From assembly GCA_965218555.1 (NCBI GenBank), contig OZ244625.1, positions 3,844,001-3,908,000 on the forward strand: 64,000 nucleotides of DNA, read 5' to 3'. Below the pieces are notes generated by a model. That model was not told the origin of the DNA. It searched no databases and worked only from the letters and a program-made list of their open reading frames with translations. This document shows positions 17,792 through 26,816 of the stretch, piece after piece (position 1 is the first letter of the stretch; each line of letters begins with the position of its first letter). Both the position numbers and the translations under genes were made by a program. This DNA comes from JAPPLB01 sp965218555 (GTDB taxonomy: Bacteria; Acidobacteriota; Terriglobia; Bryobacterales; UBA6623).

Positions 17792-18559
17792 TCAGGGGGA
17801 GGAAGAACGCTTCCGGGAACGCTTACTCTGCTGGAGACGGTAGCTCTCGGCGTTCATCTCCAAGATATGGACGTGGTGGGTGAGACGATCCAGCAAAGCG
17901 CCGGTCAGCCGCTCGGAGCCGAAGATCTCCGTCCACTCGTTGAAGGGTAGGTTCGAGGTGACCAGCGTCGAGGCCCGCTCGTAGCGCTGGCTGAAGATCT
18001 CGAACAGTAACTCCGAGCCCGTCTTCGACAAGGGGACGTAGCCCAGCTCGTCGACGATCAGCAGGTCTTGCTTGGCCAGCTGTTTTTGCAAGCGCAGGAG
18101 ACGTTTGTCGTCACGCGCCTCGAGCAACTCGTGGACCAGCGCCGCGGCGGTGGCAAAGCGGACCCGATAGCCTTTCTGACAAGCGGCCAGCCCCAACGCC
18201 AGGGCAAGGTGCGTCTTGCCCGTACCGGAGTTGCCCAGCGCCAGCACGTTCTCTCTGCGATCCAGATACTCCGAGCGCGCCAGCTCCAGGACCAAGCTCT
18301 TGTTCAGCGACGGAATCGAGCGGAACTCGAAGGTCTCCAGGCTCTTGAGCACCGGGAACTTGGCGGTCTTGATGCGGCGCTCGGTGGCGCGCTGTTCGCG
18401 ATCGAGCAGCTCCAGCTCACTGAGTCGCAGCAGATAGCGCGGACAGTCCAGACCTTCGGCCGCGCATTGCCGCGCCACTTTGTCGTACTCGCGCAGGAAG
18501 GTCGGCAGCCGCAGCGCCTTCAGCTGCGCTTCCAGCAGCACTTTCGGCTTGGCCGTCAC
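17792..18559 (-). CDS. istB: IS21-family helper ATPase IstB (type 2, copy A)
   Basis: 255 residues. Walker A is LALGNSGTGKTHLALALGLA (about 103-122), Walker B is DLLIVDELGYVPL, and the sensor motif is STLVTSNLPFNEW. The start is GTG, overlapping the istA stop by 4 bases. The frame is intact and the protein is identical to copy B. The C-terminus is basic (KRSRKRSSSP). Confidence 0.95.
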   Translation of the reverse strand: MTAKPKVLLEAQLKALRLPTFLREYDKVARQCAAEGLDCPRYLLRLSELELLDREQRATERRIKTAKFPVLKSLETFEFRSIPSLNKSLVLELARSEYLDRRENVLALGNSGTGKTHLALALGLAACQKGYRVRFATAAALVHELLEARDDKRLLRLQKQLAKQDLLIVDELGYVPLSKTGSELLFEIFSQRYERASTLVTSNLPFNEWTEIFGSERLTGALLDRLTHHVHILEMNAESYRLQQSKRSRKRSSSP

Positions 18560-20055
18560 TCGGCTCCCGCGTCCACCAGCGCCAGATAGTCCGCCGCTGC
18601 GGTCCTCGCCACCCGCGCCGTGGGCAGATGGGGATAATTCTCAAGTTCCAGCCGGGGTGGGCGCTGTTCGATGCGACACAGCACGAGATGCTTGACGGCA
18701 TCGAAAGAGATCGCGCCGAGCCGTAAGGCGTCCCCTACGGCAGCACGGACTTCTTCGAGCGGAACGTCCTCGAGCAGACGCAGTACCTGGACATACTCTC
18801 GAGCTCCAGCCTTGCCGAGCCGCGCTTCGAGCAGCCGGCGCAGTCCAGCAAACTCCTCGGGCAACTGCCAGCCTTCCAGCGGCGCTGCTTGCTCGAGTGC
18901 TCCGGTCTTGCGCTCCAGTAGGGCCAGATAGTGCAGCGGGTGAAAGATCAGCCCCTCACGCCCATAGCTGCGCCGATGCCGTGCGATCTCCTCGCTGCCG
19001 GCGCAGATGACGACTTTGTCCACATAGCCCTTGATGAGCACTTGGCGGTGTCCGTACTTGGTCGGCACCGAGTAGTCGTTGGTGTGGTAGCGCACCAGCG
19101 ACAACGACGTCACTCTCCCAGGACGTGTCTCGCAGGCCTCATACGCCGCTGCCGGCAGCGCTAACAGCGCTTGTCGATCACGCTCGAAGCGCTCTCCGAT
19201 CTTCTCTCGATGCCCGCGTTGCCGGCGCTCTCGCCTCTTGCGGCACTGCTCTTCCAGCCATACGTTCAACGCTGCCCAACTGGGGAACCGGGGCCGCGGT
19301 ACGAAGAAGCTCCGTCGGGCGACCTTCACAAGGTTCTCGACCTTCCCCTTGTCGTTTCCCTTGCCCGGCCTCCCAAAACGCTCTGCGAACAAGTAGTGCG
19401 ACTGCAGCTCCGAGAACGCCTGCGTCTTCTGCCGCGTCCCGTCGCCTAGGATCCGCGCCACCGCCAGCGTTGTGTTGTCGTAGAGAATCCGTCGCGGCAC
19501 GCCACCCCAGTAGCGAAACGCCTCGACGTGCCCCTCCAAGAAAGCTTCCGTCGTCTCGGCCGGAAATGCCCGCACGTAACTCTCGTCGCTGTGGGGTAGA
19601 TCGATGACGAAGTAGTGCGCCTTCGCCAGCACCCCGCCGATCTCCACTTGCGCCTCGCCGAAGTCCGCCTGGGCGTGCCCCGGCGGATGCGTCAGCGGCA
19701 CGAACATCTCGCGCTGCGAGGTCCGCTTCAGCCGCACGTAGTCTTTGATGATGGTGTAGCCGCCCGCGAAGTCGTGCTCGTCTCGGAGTCGTTCGAAGAT
19801 ACGTTTCGCCGTGTGCCGTTGCTTCTTCGGCAGCGCTAGGTCCGTCTCCAGGATCTGGTCGATGATCGGCGTGTAGGCGTCGAGCTTCGGGCGTCGAATC
19901 GGCTTCTGCCGCCGATAGCCCGGCGGCGCGGCGTAGCGCAGCATCTTGCGCACGGTCTCGCGCGCCAGCCCGAAGCGCTGCGCCGCTTCTCTCTCGCTGA
20001 CCCCTTCGACAAAGACCGCTCGGCGAACGCGTGCGTACAGCTCCACAGAGTACAT
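18556..20055 (-). CDS. istA: IS21-family transposase IstA (type 2, copy A)
   Basis: About 499 residues from MYSVELYARVRRAVFVEGVS. The helix-turn-helix is SEREAAQRFGLARETVRKML. DDE residues: D in HAQADFGEAQVEIG, D in RRILYDNTTLAVAR, and E in DKGKVENLVKVARR. The C-terminal beta-barrel region includes HTNDYSVPTKYGHRQV. An AGGAGG sits almost directly against this ATG, so the GTG three codons later (VELYARV) could be the true start. The terminal A of the stop overlaps the istB start. Same protein as copy B. Confidence 0.94.
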   Translation of the reverse strand: MYSVELYARVRRAVFVEGVSEREAAQRFGLARETVRKMLRYAAPPGYRRQKPIRRPKLDAYTPIIDQILETDLALPKKQRHTAKRIFERLRDEHDFAGGYTIIKDYVRLKRTSQREMFVPLTHPPGHAQADFGEAQVEIGGVLAKAHYFVIDLPHSDESYVRAFPAETTEAFLEGHVEAFRYWGGVPRRILYDNTTLAVARILGDGTRQKTQAFSELQSHYLFAERFGRPGKGNDKGKVENLVKVARRSFFVPRPRFPSWAALNVWLEEQCRKRRERRQRGHREKIGERFERDRQALLALPAAAYEACETRPGRVTSLSLVRYHTNDYSVPTKYGHRQVLIKGYVDKVVICAGSEEIARHRRSYGREGLIFHPLHYLALLERKTGALEQAAPLEGWQLPEEFAGLRRLLEARLGKAGAREYVQVLRLLEDVPLEEVRAAVGDALRLGAISFDAVKHLVLCRIEQRPPRLELENYPHLPTARVARTAAADYLALVDAGAE

Positions 20056-20181
20056 CCCTCCTGCATCACACAAAACACCCCAAAAATGTTTTATGAAATG
20101 CTGGCGGGCGGTCTAGTTTTGCTCCGCCACCAGCGGCCTCAAACGGCCGCCCTGTGGTCTATTTTCGCTCCGGCGCTTACA

Positions 20182-20189
20182 CTATAAGA
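20182..20189. repeat. 8-bp target site duplication, right copy
   Basis: CTATAAGA follows the right end (GCTTACA) of IS21 copy A directly and matches the left copy base for base. Confidence 0.9.
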
Positions 20190-20305
20190 GGATGCGCCCT
20201 TCAACTCCCGGCCAGTTTGCAGAGCAGTTACTCACCCTTTGCGGAAGTCAGAAACGGCACGACAGCGCTGCTCGTTTCTTGGCGAGACTCCGACAACCTG
20301 AGCGG

Positions 20306-21778
20306 CTAAGAACAGCCGGAGAGCCAGGCCCACACCTGGGGCCAGCGCTGCGCCAACGCGATTATCGAAATGCCGGTGAAAAACACGGAGCAAGCCACCA
20401 ACCCCAGTTGCATGACCCAACTCGGGCGCAGATCGGGCGGCAGAAACGTGCGGTTCAAATAAAGGGTGTGCAGGGCGGAGAATCCCAGCCCAAAGTTCAG
20501 CAGCACTGCCGTAGCGATGGCTAGCACGAGAGGATTTGGTGTGAGCCTGAGCGCCAAAAGACCCCACAGCCCGTAAACTCCCATGATAGTGTAATAGACC
20601 AGTTTCACCTGCTGACCTGGAAGGCGGCGCAGATGTTTGCTGCCGACCCAGACAATGTCCGTCCATCGCCGCGTGATGCCGTCGAGGTTGGCGATCTGGC
20701 CGGGGGCGAGGATGATAAATCCGCAGGTCAGCGTCAGAGCCCAAAAGATTTCTCCCGCTTCGTTGGCAATGGCGCGTGACGTCATGGCGGCGGCGGCATA
20801 GGGCTCCACCTTCGCGCCCGCGATGAAGTGCAAGGAGACCAAAGCGGGCAGCGCGACCCCTAGCAGGCAGCCGACCGCCCAAATCAAAGCCTGGTCGCGC
20901 ACGATATGGCGCACCCAACCTCGCCAGCGTTGCAAGTTGGCAGCACTGAGGGGAAAAATCTTGCCCACGTGTAACAGGGCAACCCTCTTGCCGCCGATAG
21001 CGCTGGGAATGGCACCCACCAGCAGGCCCATACCCCAGCCTTTGTCGCGGACGTAATTGGAAGCGTAGGTGTTCGCCAGCCCGCCCGCTCCCGCGATCGC
21101 GGCAAAGGCGGCCATCGTTGCCCAATCGATCTCTTGCTCCGGCAATGCGCCGAATCGGATGAAGCCGCTGAAAATCTCGCCCCACGTCTCTGCGCTTACG
21201 AGGAACACGGCGAGAAACGAAAGATAGCCGAGCACCAGAACAACCTTGGTGACCATGATGCGCTCGAGGGTGTTGTACACTTTGCCGCCGAAGATCAAGG
21301 GAACGAATGAGCCCAGGAAAATCGCATACCCCAGCTGTCGGACAAACTCATCGTCTGCCGGGCTGGGAAGGTGACCGAGAATCGCCGACGCCAGCGGCAC
21401 CGCGGCATTCGAGGCGAGGTAGGGCCAAATCGCACCTGAGTCGAGCAGCAGATAAAAAGGAGTCCAGAACCTTGGGCCGGGCGCTGTGCGAAAAAGGCCC
21501 ACGAAGATCGGCTCGCCCGTGTAAAGCGTGTAACGCATGACTTCTAGGTTGTAGAAAACCTGCAGGGCGATGCTGACGGTGGCGAGCCACATTAACTGTC
21601 CGCCATACTGCGCGGTCAGGATGGGGCCGAACATCCACTCTCCACCGCCAATGGCATTGCCGACCATCAGAAGCCCGGGGCCGATGAGGGCACTCCAGTG
21701 TCGCCAGCCAAACCTCGGCGGCGGCGGCAGATCTGCGGTCTCCCAAGCGGCGAAATATCTGGCGTGAGCGGCTTTCAT
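20306..21778 (-). CDS. Nramp-related membrane transporter, non-canonical motifs
   Basis: About 490 residues with roughly 11-12 predicted membrane helices. TM1 reads SALIGPGLLMVGNAIGGGEW. The opening GPG is typical of the Nramp/LeuT-fold family, but the metal-binding DPGN that normally follows is replaced by IGGGEW. In the TM6 area AAIAGAGGLANTYASNYVRD takes the place of the canonical MPH block. These two sites supply the D, N and M ligands for Mn2+/Fe2+, so divalent-metal transport should not be assumed. Other helices include YAIFLGSFVPLIFG, KVVLVLGYLSFLAVFLV and ALTLTCGFIILAPGQIANLD. The ATG at 21778 is chosen; a TTG at 21826 gives 16 extra polar residues. Convergent with the M24 gene before the IS21 insertion. 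Confidence 0.78.
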   Translation of the reverse strand: MKAAHARYFAAWETADLPPPPRFGWRHWSALIGPGLLMVGNAIGGGEWMFGPILTAQYGGQLMWLATVSIALQVFYNLEVMRYTLYTGEPIFVGLFRTAPGPRFWTPFYLLLDSGAIWPYLASNAAVPLASAILGHLPSPADDEFVRQLGYAIFLGSFVPLIFGGKVYNTLERIMVTKVVLVLGYLSFLAVFLVSAETWGEIFSGFIRFGALPEQEIDWATMAAFAAIAGAGGLANTYASNYVRDKGWGMGLLVGAIPSAIGGKRVALLHVGKIFPLSAANLQRWRGWVRHIVRDQALIWAVGCLLGVALPALVSLHFIAGAKVEPYAAAAMTSRAIANEAGEIFWALTLTCGFIILAPGQIANLDGITRRWTDIVWVGSKHLRRLPGQQVKLVYYTIMGVYGLWGLLALRLTPNPLVLAIATAVLLNFGLGFSALHTLYLNRTFLPPDLRPSWVMQLGLVACSVFFTGISIIALAQRWPQVWAWLSGCS

Positions 21779-21871
21779 CTGGTAGTTGCTTCTTTGGTCG
21801 TCCGTTTCCTGGATCACGCCGTTCAAACCCCCAGGTAAACATCCCGCACAGCCCTTTTTCCTCAGAACCTG

Positions 21872-22177
21872 TTACTCTCTGGCAGAAGCGGCACCTGCCT
21901 GGAGGGCCAACTCCAGCCGGCAGCCGTCCGCAAATATTAGCGGCACCGTCAGGCCGGCATCATGGTAGCTTCTCAGTTTCGCTATACATCCCCCAGGCGT
22001 TCCAATAGCCTCGAAAACATGACCGACTTCCGCGTTGATGAACCTGCGAGCCAGAAACGTCTTGATGATGTCCAATGGCTGGCCGTCTTCGGATCGTGAA
22101 AACAACACCAGACCTACAACCTGTACTTCCCTGGGCGAACTGATTCGAAGATGGGAGGAACAATATTGAGCAGTCAA
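21872..22177 (-). pseudogene. Possible C-terminal fragment of a luciferase-like (LLM-class) monooxygenase
   Basis: 101 codons are open. The last 60 residues (FINAEVGHVFEAIGTPGGCI, AKLRSYHDAGLTVPLIFADG) resemble the C-terminal GTPxxCxxxLxxYxxAG element of F420- or flavin-dependent luciferase-like oxidoreductases. No catalytic TIM-barrel part precedes it; the neighbouring DNA encodes the CRTAC1 gene on the same strand. I therefore read it as a left-over tail. It could also be a small unrelated protein. Confidence 0.35.
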
Positions 22178-22187
22178 GGGTTACAAT

Positions 22188-23993
22188 TCATCTTGCAGTT
22201 TCGGCTGTGGTTTCGCCTAACCTGGTGACCTTGATTACTCCTTCCCCCTCACGTATCACGATCCACTGGTTTGCTTCGATGTCACGGAAAGTCTCAGTCT
22301 CTCCCCGCGGCCAACGAATACTGATATCTCCCTTTGGTCTGCTCCCCATTCCAAAGTGGACGCGAAAGTCGCCCTGGGAAATGTGAAACCCGCCGCTTCG
22401 TACCTCGTCAACCTGGCTGTCACCAGCCATCTGGAGGGTAATCTGAGCGCCGACTGCGTCCCTGCCGGAACGTGTCAGGGCTTGTACGAGTATGGAGTTT
22501 CCTGTCGGGCCAAGATTCTTCAGTAACGAAGGAGTCTCATTCATGTTGACGACGACGATTTCCACCGTGCCGTCATTATCAAGGTCCCCGATCGCTACAC
22601 CGCGTGAAGAATGTCGTGCGAGGATGCCCGGTCCCGCCTGCCCGGACAAATCATGAAACTTGCCATCCCGCCGGTTCCAAAAAACAAGCCGCTGCTGGCT
22701 AAACGATTCGCTCGACGCCTGCTCATCGACCTCCGGATAAACATGGCCATTTGCCACAAAAATGTCCTTCCAGCCGTCTTGATCGAAGTCAACCAATGAA
22801 GCTCCCCAGCCTACGAACTGGCTATGGACTCCCAGACCCGCCGGTATGGTTCGATCTGAGAAGTTCCAGTCGCCGCTGTTTCGGTAGAGAGTCGGAAAAT
22901 CCCTTGCAAAGTTTGTCCTGAAAATATCAAGAAAGCCATTGTGATCATAGTCTCCTGCAGTCGCTCCCATACCCGCTTGTTCCTGGCCGTCTTCATTGTA
23001 AGCGGTTCCGGACGAGACTCCAATTTCTTCAAACGTCCCGTCCTGTTGGTTATGAAACATCAAACTCGGAGTTGAGTCACAGGCTACATACACATCGGGC
23101 CAACCATCGTCGTCGAAATCTCCCGTAAGCACGGTGAAGCCATAGTACTCTTTCGGTACCGCAATACCGGCCTTTTCAGATACGTCCTGAAAAACTCCAC
23201 AGCTGTCGTTGGCATAGAGTGACATCGTCTCTTTCGGCAACCCACGCGGTCCGCAAACTACCGGAGCGCCCATCCAACGGCAATACTCGTTTTCACCGGG
23301 CCGGGGAGTTGCTTCCGGATCGAATTGGAGGTAGTTAGCTACGAACAGGTCTAGATCACCGTCTCGATCAAAGTCCAAGAATGCACAACCCGTACCCCAA
23401 CGTAATTTCTGGGAAGATAGTTGCCGACTTTTCGTCTCATCTCGGAAAGTCCCGTCTCCCTGATTTCGGTACAGGACGTTCTTTCCCCAATGTGTCACGA
23501 ACAAATCTGTGAACCCATCGTCGTCGATATCCCCTGCACAAACTCCTTGGCCCCAACCCGTGTGACCAATATCTGCTTTCTGTGTCATATCCCGGAATCG
23601 TAGGTTCCCCAGATTGCGATACAGGTAGTGCGTAGCACGGGGTGATCGGGACCCGAAGCGGTCAGAGTTGACTAAAAAAATGTCTTGTAGACCGTCGTTG
23701 TCGTAGTCCAAAATGGCCACTCCGGTGCCTGTCGATTCAAGAATGAATGTCTTGCGGCGTTCGCTACCCGAGACATTCGGGCCGGTTAGCCCGGCCGCAG
23801 CCGCGACATCCTCATATCGCAAAGAAGGGAGTTCCAACCCCGTGGGTAGCGGCGCTGCCGGTTGAGGACTCCGTGATCCAACAGCAACTCCCTGGGAAAG
23901 CGCACGGCTTATACCGCTCAGTAGTAAACAGACCCAAACGAAAGAGACCAAGAGGCGGTACCGGCGTGACGTTGAACGCGAGGACAACTGCAC
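22188..23993 (-). CDS. CRTAC1-family secreted protein (FG-GAP/VCBS repeats + ASPIC/UnbV)
   Basis: 601 residues with an N-terminal signal peptide (YRLLVSFVWVCLLLSGISRA). The start of the mature part is RYEDVAAAAGLTGPNVSGSE. FG-GAP calcium-binding repeats then recur across about 80-480, each with a D-x-D-x-D-G loop (ILDYDNDGLQDIFLVNSDRF, AGDIDDDGFTDLFVTHWG, FDRDGDLDLFVANYLQ, DFDDDGWPDVYVACDS, LVDFDQDGWKDIFVANGH, IGDLDNDGTVEIVVVN). The ASPIC/UnbV domain closes the protein (EVRSGGFHISQGDFRVHFGM ... WPRGETETFRDI). Such beta-propellers are exported and of unproven function. In Acidobacteriota they are often next to a TPR protein, as here (24,900), but a cupin and a transposase remnant now lie in between. 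GTG start. Confidence 0.92.
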   Translation of the reverse strand: MQLSSRSTSRRYRLLVSFVWVCLLLSGISRALSQGVAVGSRSPQPAAPLPTGLELPSLRYEDVAAAAGLTGPNVSGSERRKTFILESTGTGVAILDYDNDGLQDIFLVNSDRFGSRSPRATHYLYRNLGNLRFRDMTQKADIGHTGWGQGVCAGDIDDDGFTDLFVTHWGKNVLYRNQGDGTFRDETKSRQLSSQKLRWGTGCAFLDFDRDGDLDLFVANYLQFDPEATPRPGENEYCRWMGAPVVCGPRGLPKETMSLYANDSCGVFQDVSEKAGIAVPKEYYGFTVLTGDFDDDGWPDVYVACDSTPSLMFHNQQDGTFEEIGVSSGTAYNEDGQEQAGMGATAGDYDHNGFLDIFRTNFARDFPTLYRNSGDWNFSDRTIPAGLGVHSQFVGWGASLVDFDQDGWKDIFVANGHVYPEVDEQASSESFSQQRLVFWNRRDGKFHDLSGQAGPGILARHSSRGVAIGDLDNDGTVEIVVVNMNETPSLLKNLGPTGNSILVQALTRSGRDAVGAQITLQMAGDSQVDEVRSGGFHISQGDFRVHFGMGSRPKGDISIRWPRGETETFRDIEANQWIVIREGEGVIKVTRLGETTAETAR

Positions 23994-24139
23994 GTCTGAG
24001 TCCTACAGGGGGAGATGCTTCGGGATGAAGCACCTCTTCCACCGGAATTTCCGATTTAGACTCCGGCTCGATCATCGTACACCGTTGCGGCCGGGAACGC
24101 AAGCAAGTTCCGCCTCGGACGTCTCGGAACGGCGGCGGC

Positions 24140-24345
24140 CCAACAGAAAAACGATGCGATGGCGGTAGGCCTTCTTCTGGAGCGGCTCGTAGCCCAACCA
24201 GGCGTCGGTGTGGATGACGCTGCCCGGCTCGACCGATTTCTGCACGAAGGTAATCAAACTGGCTGCCGAGGCGTCGCGTTGCCTCTTCTCAGAGCGCGAT
24301 AAGAGACCACGCCGTGAGTTTGCCCGGCTGGACCATCGTTTTGGG
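24140..24345 (-). pseudogene. IS1595-family (ISXO2-like) transposase fragment
   Basis: The minus strand encodes KRQRDASAASLITFVQKSVE followed by PGSVIHTDAWLGYEPLQKKA and YRHRIVFL. This matches the middle of ISXO2-like DDE transposases, where the catalytic D lies in the HTDxWxGY motif. Neither the N-terminal zinc finger nor the C-terminal part is present, so only about 60 codons survive. It abuts the cupin gene's 3' end. Confidence 0.6.
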
Positions 24346-24351
24346 CCGACG

Positions 24352-24711
24352 TTATCCCTTTCCGGCCGATTGGACCGATTCGGCCACATACTCCGCCCGC
24401 GGCGGCGAGAAAACGTCGATCACCATGATATCTTCCAACGCTCTGGAGCGATGTCTCTCGTTGGGGGCAAAACGGAAGAAGGTGCCGGCCTCAAAGACGA
24501 TACGTTCTTCCTCTTCACCTATGAAAAACTCGATGCGCCCCTTAATCACATAGCCCATTTGCTCTTCGGTGTGACTGTGAGCTTCAAATTCCGCGCCGGC
24601 TTTTGCTTCGTAGCGGGTGACCATCAGGTTTTGGCCGGACACGGTCCGCCGCTGGGCAATGTCAGATACTACCTTCGGGGCCACATCCGAAGCTTTGATT
24701 GCTAAAGCCAT
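24352..24711 (-). CDS. Small cupin-domain protein
   Basis: 119 residues forming one cupin barrel. Motif 1 is EFEAHSHTEEQMGYVIKGRI, giving two His and one Glu as metal ligands (HSHTEEQ). Motif 2 is FRFAPNERHRSRALED with the last His ligand. Small stand-alone cupins of this type bind a metal and act in sugar or aromatic catabolism, or as sensors; substrate not deducible. It could be linked to the broken catabolic genes just upstream on the same strand (mandelate-racemase family and TauD-like). No signal peptide; the first ATG is used, preceded by AGGAGAA. Confidence 0.88.
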   Translation of the reverse strand: MALAIKASDVAPKVVSDIAQRRTVSGQNLMVTRYEAKAGAEFEAHSHTEEQMGYVIKGRIEFFIGEEEERIVFEAGTFFRFAPNERHRSRALEDIMVIDVFSPPRAEYVAESVQSAGKG

Positions 24712-24899
24712 CTACATTCTCCTTATCTATGTTGTCTGATATCCAAACCGTCTTACAGCATCTACGTCTGCAAGACACACTCCCTTTCGGGAATCGATCA
24801 AGCCCCGCTCCTCCAGACTTTCATAGGACGCCGGGGAAGAGGACCCTCGCCTGTTGTTCAAACTGAGCGAATCATGACTGAAAACCCGTTGTGTGAATG

Positions 24900-26510
24900 C
24901 TAAGGTCGAACGTCCACCAGCAGCTTACGGACCGTACGCGTTTTCTTCTGGTTCATCAGCCGCTTATGGGTCGCGAACTCCTTCTGACTGAGGGCCTGTT
25001 CGCCGACTCGCTTGTACGTCTGCCCCAGCAAGTAGTGGCTCGGAGCGTGCTCGGGATCGATTTGGACCGCCTGAGCCAGCGCTTCAATGGCCTCGTGATG
25101 GCGGCCTTGCTCGGAGCGAATCTTGCCGAGAAGAAAGTAGTTCTCAGACCCCTTTGGCCGCAGCGAGATCGCTTTCGCGAGCGCCAAGTCTGCTTTGTCG
25201 AAGTCAGGCTCGGGAAGGCGACGCGCCATTTGAAATTGGGCTTTGGCCTCGAAATGCCAGCTCCAGTAGTTTTCTTTGTCCAGCCGTCTCATGTGCTGCG
25301 CAGTCTCGAGCAAACTCTCCCATTTCCCCGCATAGTCATAATTGTCGGCTAGCAACTTATACGCCGGGACGAAGAGCGGATCGTCTTGAATTACATTCTT
25401 CAGAATCTCACTGCTCTTTTCTTGATCTCCGTCAAGCTGATGAGACAGGGCCAGAGCGAATCGCAGCCTTTTTGAATCGGGCAGGGCTTTGACGCCGCCT
25501 TCAAACAGGGCTATAGCTGCCTTGTAGGCATTGTTGGCGCCAAAAATCTCACCCAGGTCGAGGTAATACTCTTCGTTGGTCGGATGAAGCCGAATCGCGC
25601 GCTGGAGGTGCTTTGCGGCTTCCTCGATTCGATCCAGCCTGTACAGGGTGTTCCCAAGAAGGCCGTGCCACACCGCGGAATTCTCCACCTTGTTTTCACC
25701 CAACGTGGATAGAAGATCGACGACCACTGCGAATTTCTCTTGCTCGTGGTGCTCAATCGCAAGAGCAAGAATACGTTGTTCGACGTCGGGAATCGACTGG
25801 GAGGCCGATCGAATCAGCGCACTAGCCGTCTCAACCCGACGATTCCGTGCAAAGACTACACCGAGAGTAAACTGCACCGCGGGGTCGCCACTTATGACAG
25901 GCTTCGCTGTCTCAAGCACGTTCTCAGCGAGGTCAGGTTTCTCAAGCCGCAGATATAGTTCGATGAGTTGGACGGCGATTTGGGTGTCCGTGGGAGCCAG
26001 TAGCCAGGCCCGGTGCAGATGCGATTGGGCTTCCTGCCACCGATTGTCTCTAAGCTCAGCTACGCCAAGGTTAAATAGAGCACCGACATTTTGGGGGTTG
26101 TGTTTGATTACGACTTGAAACTGTTCGATCGCGTCTGAGATCTGATTCTGCGTGAGGTGGTTGGCCCCAAGGTTATTGCGGAACTCTATCGATTCCGGTT
26201 CCAGTTGGACCGCCTTTCGGAAGACCTGATTGGCGAGTTGAAGCTCGTTGCGCTGGGTGTAACAGAGCCCCAGCATGTTGTAGACGGACCCAAAATCAGG
26301 CAAGCGGCTGAGAATGTCTCTGTAGTGAGGGATCGCGGACTGGCAATCCCCGTGACGAACGAGTTGATTCGCGTGTTCGAGTTTCTGCCGGATGCTCTCA
26401 AGATCGTTCTCACTGGGGCGCGGCTGGCCAGCACCAGAGACCGCCATCAAGAGCAGCAGCCCTACGTGAGCGGTGATTCGTGCCGCTTCCCGCCACCCCA
26501 TGACTGCCAT
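24900..26510 (-). CDS. TPR-repeat protein, exported
   Basis: About 536 residues. The start is ATG 26510 with GAGG 6 nt before it; an earlier in-frame start would add 23 residues. A hydrophobic leader (ITAHVGLLLLMAVSGAGQ) is followed by about twelve tetratricopeptide repeats from residue 50 to the end. Examples are PHYRDILSRLPDFGSVYNML, GALFNLGVAELRDNRWQEAQ and HAPSHYLLGQTYKRVGEQAL. TPR arrays mediate protein contacts; this one is probably periplasmic. It pairs with the CRTAC1 protein on the same strand, a combination frequent in Acidobacteriota; the two may once have been adjacent. Confidence 0.9.
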   Translation of the reverse strand: MAVMGWREAARITAHVGLLLLMAVSGAGQPRPSENDLESIRQKLEHANQLVRHGDCQSAIPHYRDILSRLPDFGSVYNMLGLCYTQRNELQLANQVFRKAVQLEPESIEFRNNLGANHLTQNQISDAIEQFQVVIKHNPQNVGALFNLGVAELRDNRWQEAQSHLHRAWLLAPTDTQIAVQLIELYLRLEKPDLAENVLETAKPVISGDPAVQFTLGVVFARNRRVETASALIRSASQSIPDVEQRILALAIEHHEQEKFAVVVDLLSTLGENKVENSAVWHGLLGNTLYRLDRIEEAAKHLQRAIRLHPTNEEYYLDLGEIFGANNAYKAAIALFEGGVKALPDSKRLRFALALSHQLDGDQEKSSEILKNVIQDDPLFVPAYKLLADNYDYAGKWESLLETAQHMRRLDKENYWSWHFEAKAQFQMARRLPEPDFDKADLALAKAISLRPKGSENYFLLGKIRSEQGRHHEAIEALAQAVQIDPEHAPSHYLLGQTYKRVGEQALSQKEFATHKRLMNQKKTRTVRKLLVDVRP

Positions 26511-26816
26511 GCTAATCCTCAAAGACTCTGGATTTGAGAAGATTTGTTGAGCCGCAAACTCAACCTTCCATACTGACATGTCCGGTCAGCTGGAGAGTTG
26601 CCCCGGCCCCGACCAAGCTTGAACAAATGCTGGGACAGCCGCGGCCCGCAGGCTGTGCTTGAGAACACAGTGGTTACTTGGGCGCGCCTTAGGCAGCCGC
26701 GATTGTTTCACCAACTGGCTGTTCACGTTCCGATTCTAATGCATCTGTACTCTCGGTACACATCTTGCTTGGCGCAGCGGCGCTGGCCTGGAGATAGGCT
26801 CTGTCTCCGCCAACCT
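26511..26816. other. Intergenic region
   Basis: No gene, RNA or repeat is seen here. It separates the TPR gene from the 3' end of the mandelate-racemase-family pseudogene, both on the minus strand. Confidence 0.35.

Larger units (their letters stand above)
17613..20181 (-). mobile_element. IS21-family insertion sequence (type 2), copy A
   Basis: 2,569 bp from TGTCAAGGGCGGAGC at the left to GGCGCTTACA at the right, flanked by an exact 8-bp duplication. Both ends carry IS21-type multiple terminal repeats built on GGAGCxAAAxTAGxCC (left: GGAGCAAAATTAGGCC and GGAGTAAAAGTAGACC; right, in reverse: GGAGCGAAAATAGACC and GGAGCAAAACTAGACC). It holds istA and istB on the minus strand. A second copy of exactly the same length lies at 33,243 in the opposite orientation. 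I found two single-base differences between the copies, at about 18,787 and 19,337, both silent in istA. Confidence 0.93.
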
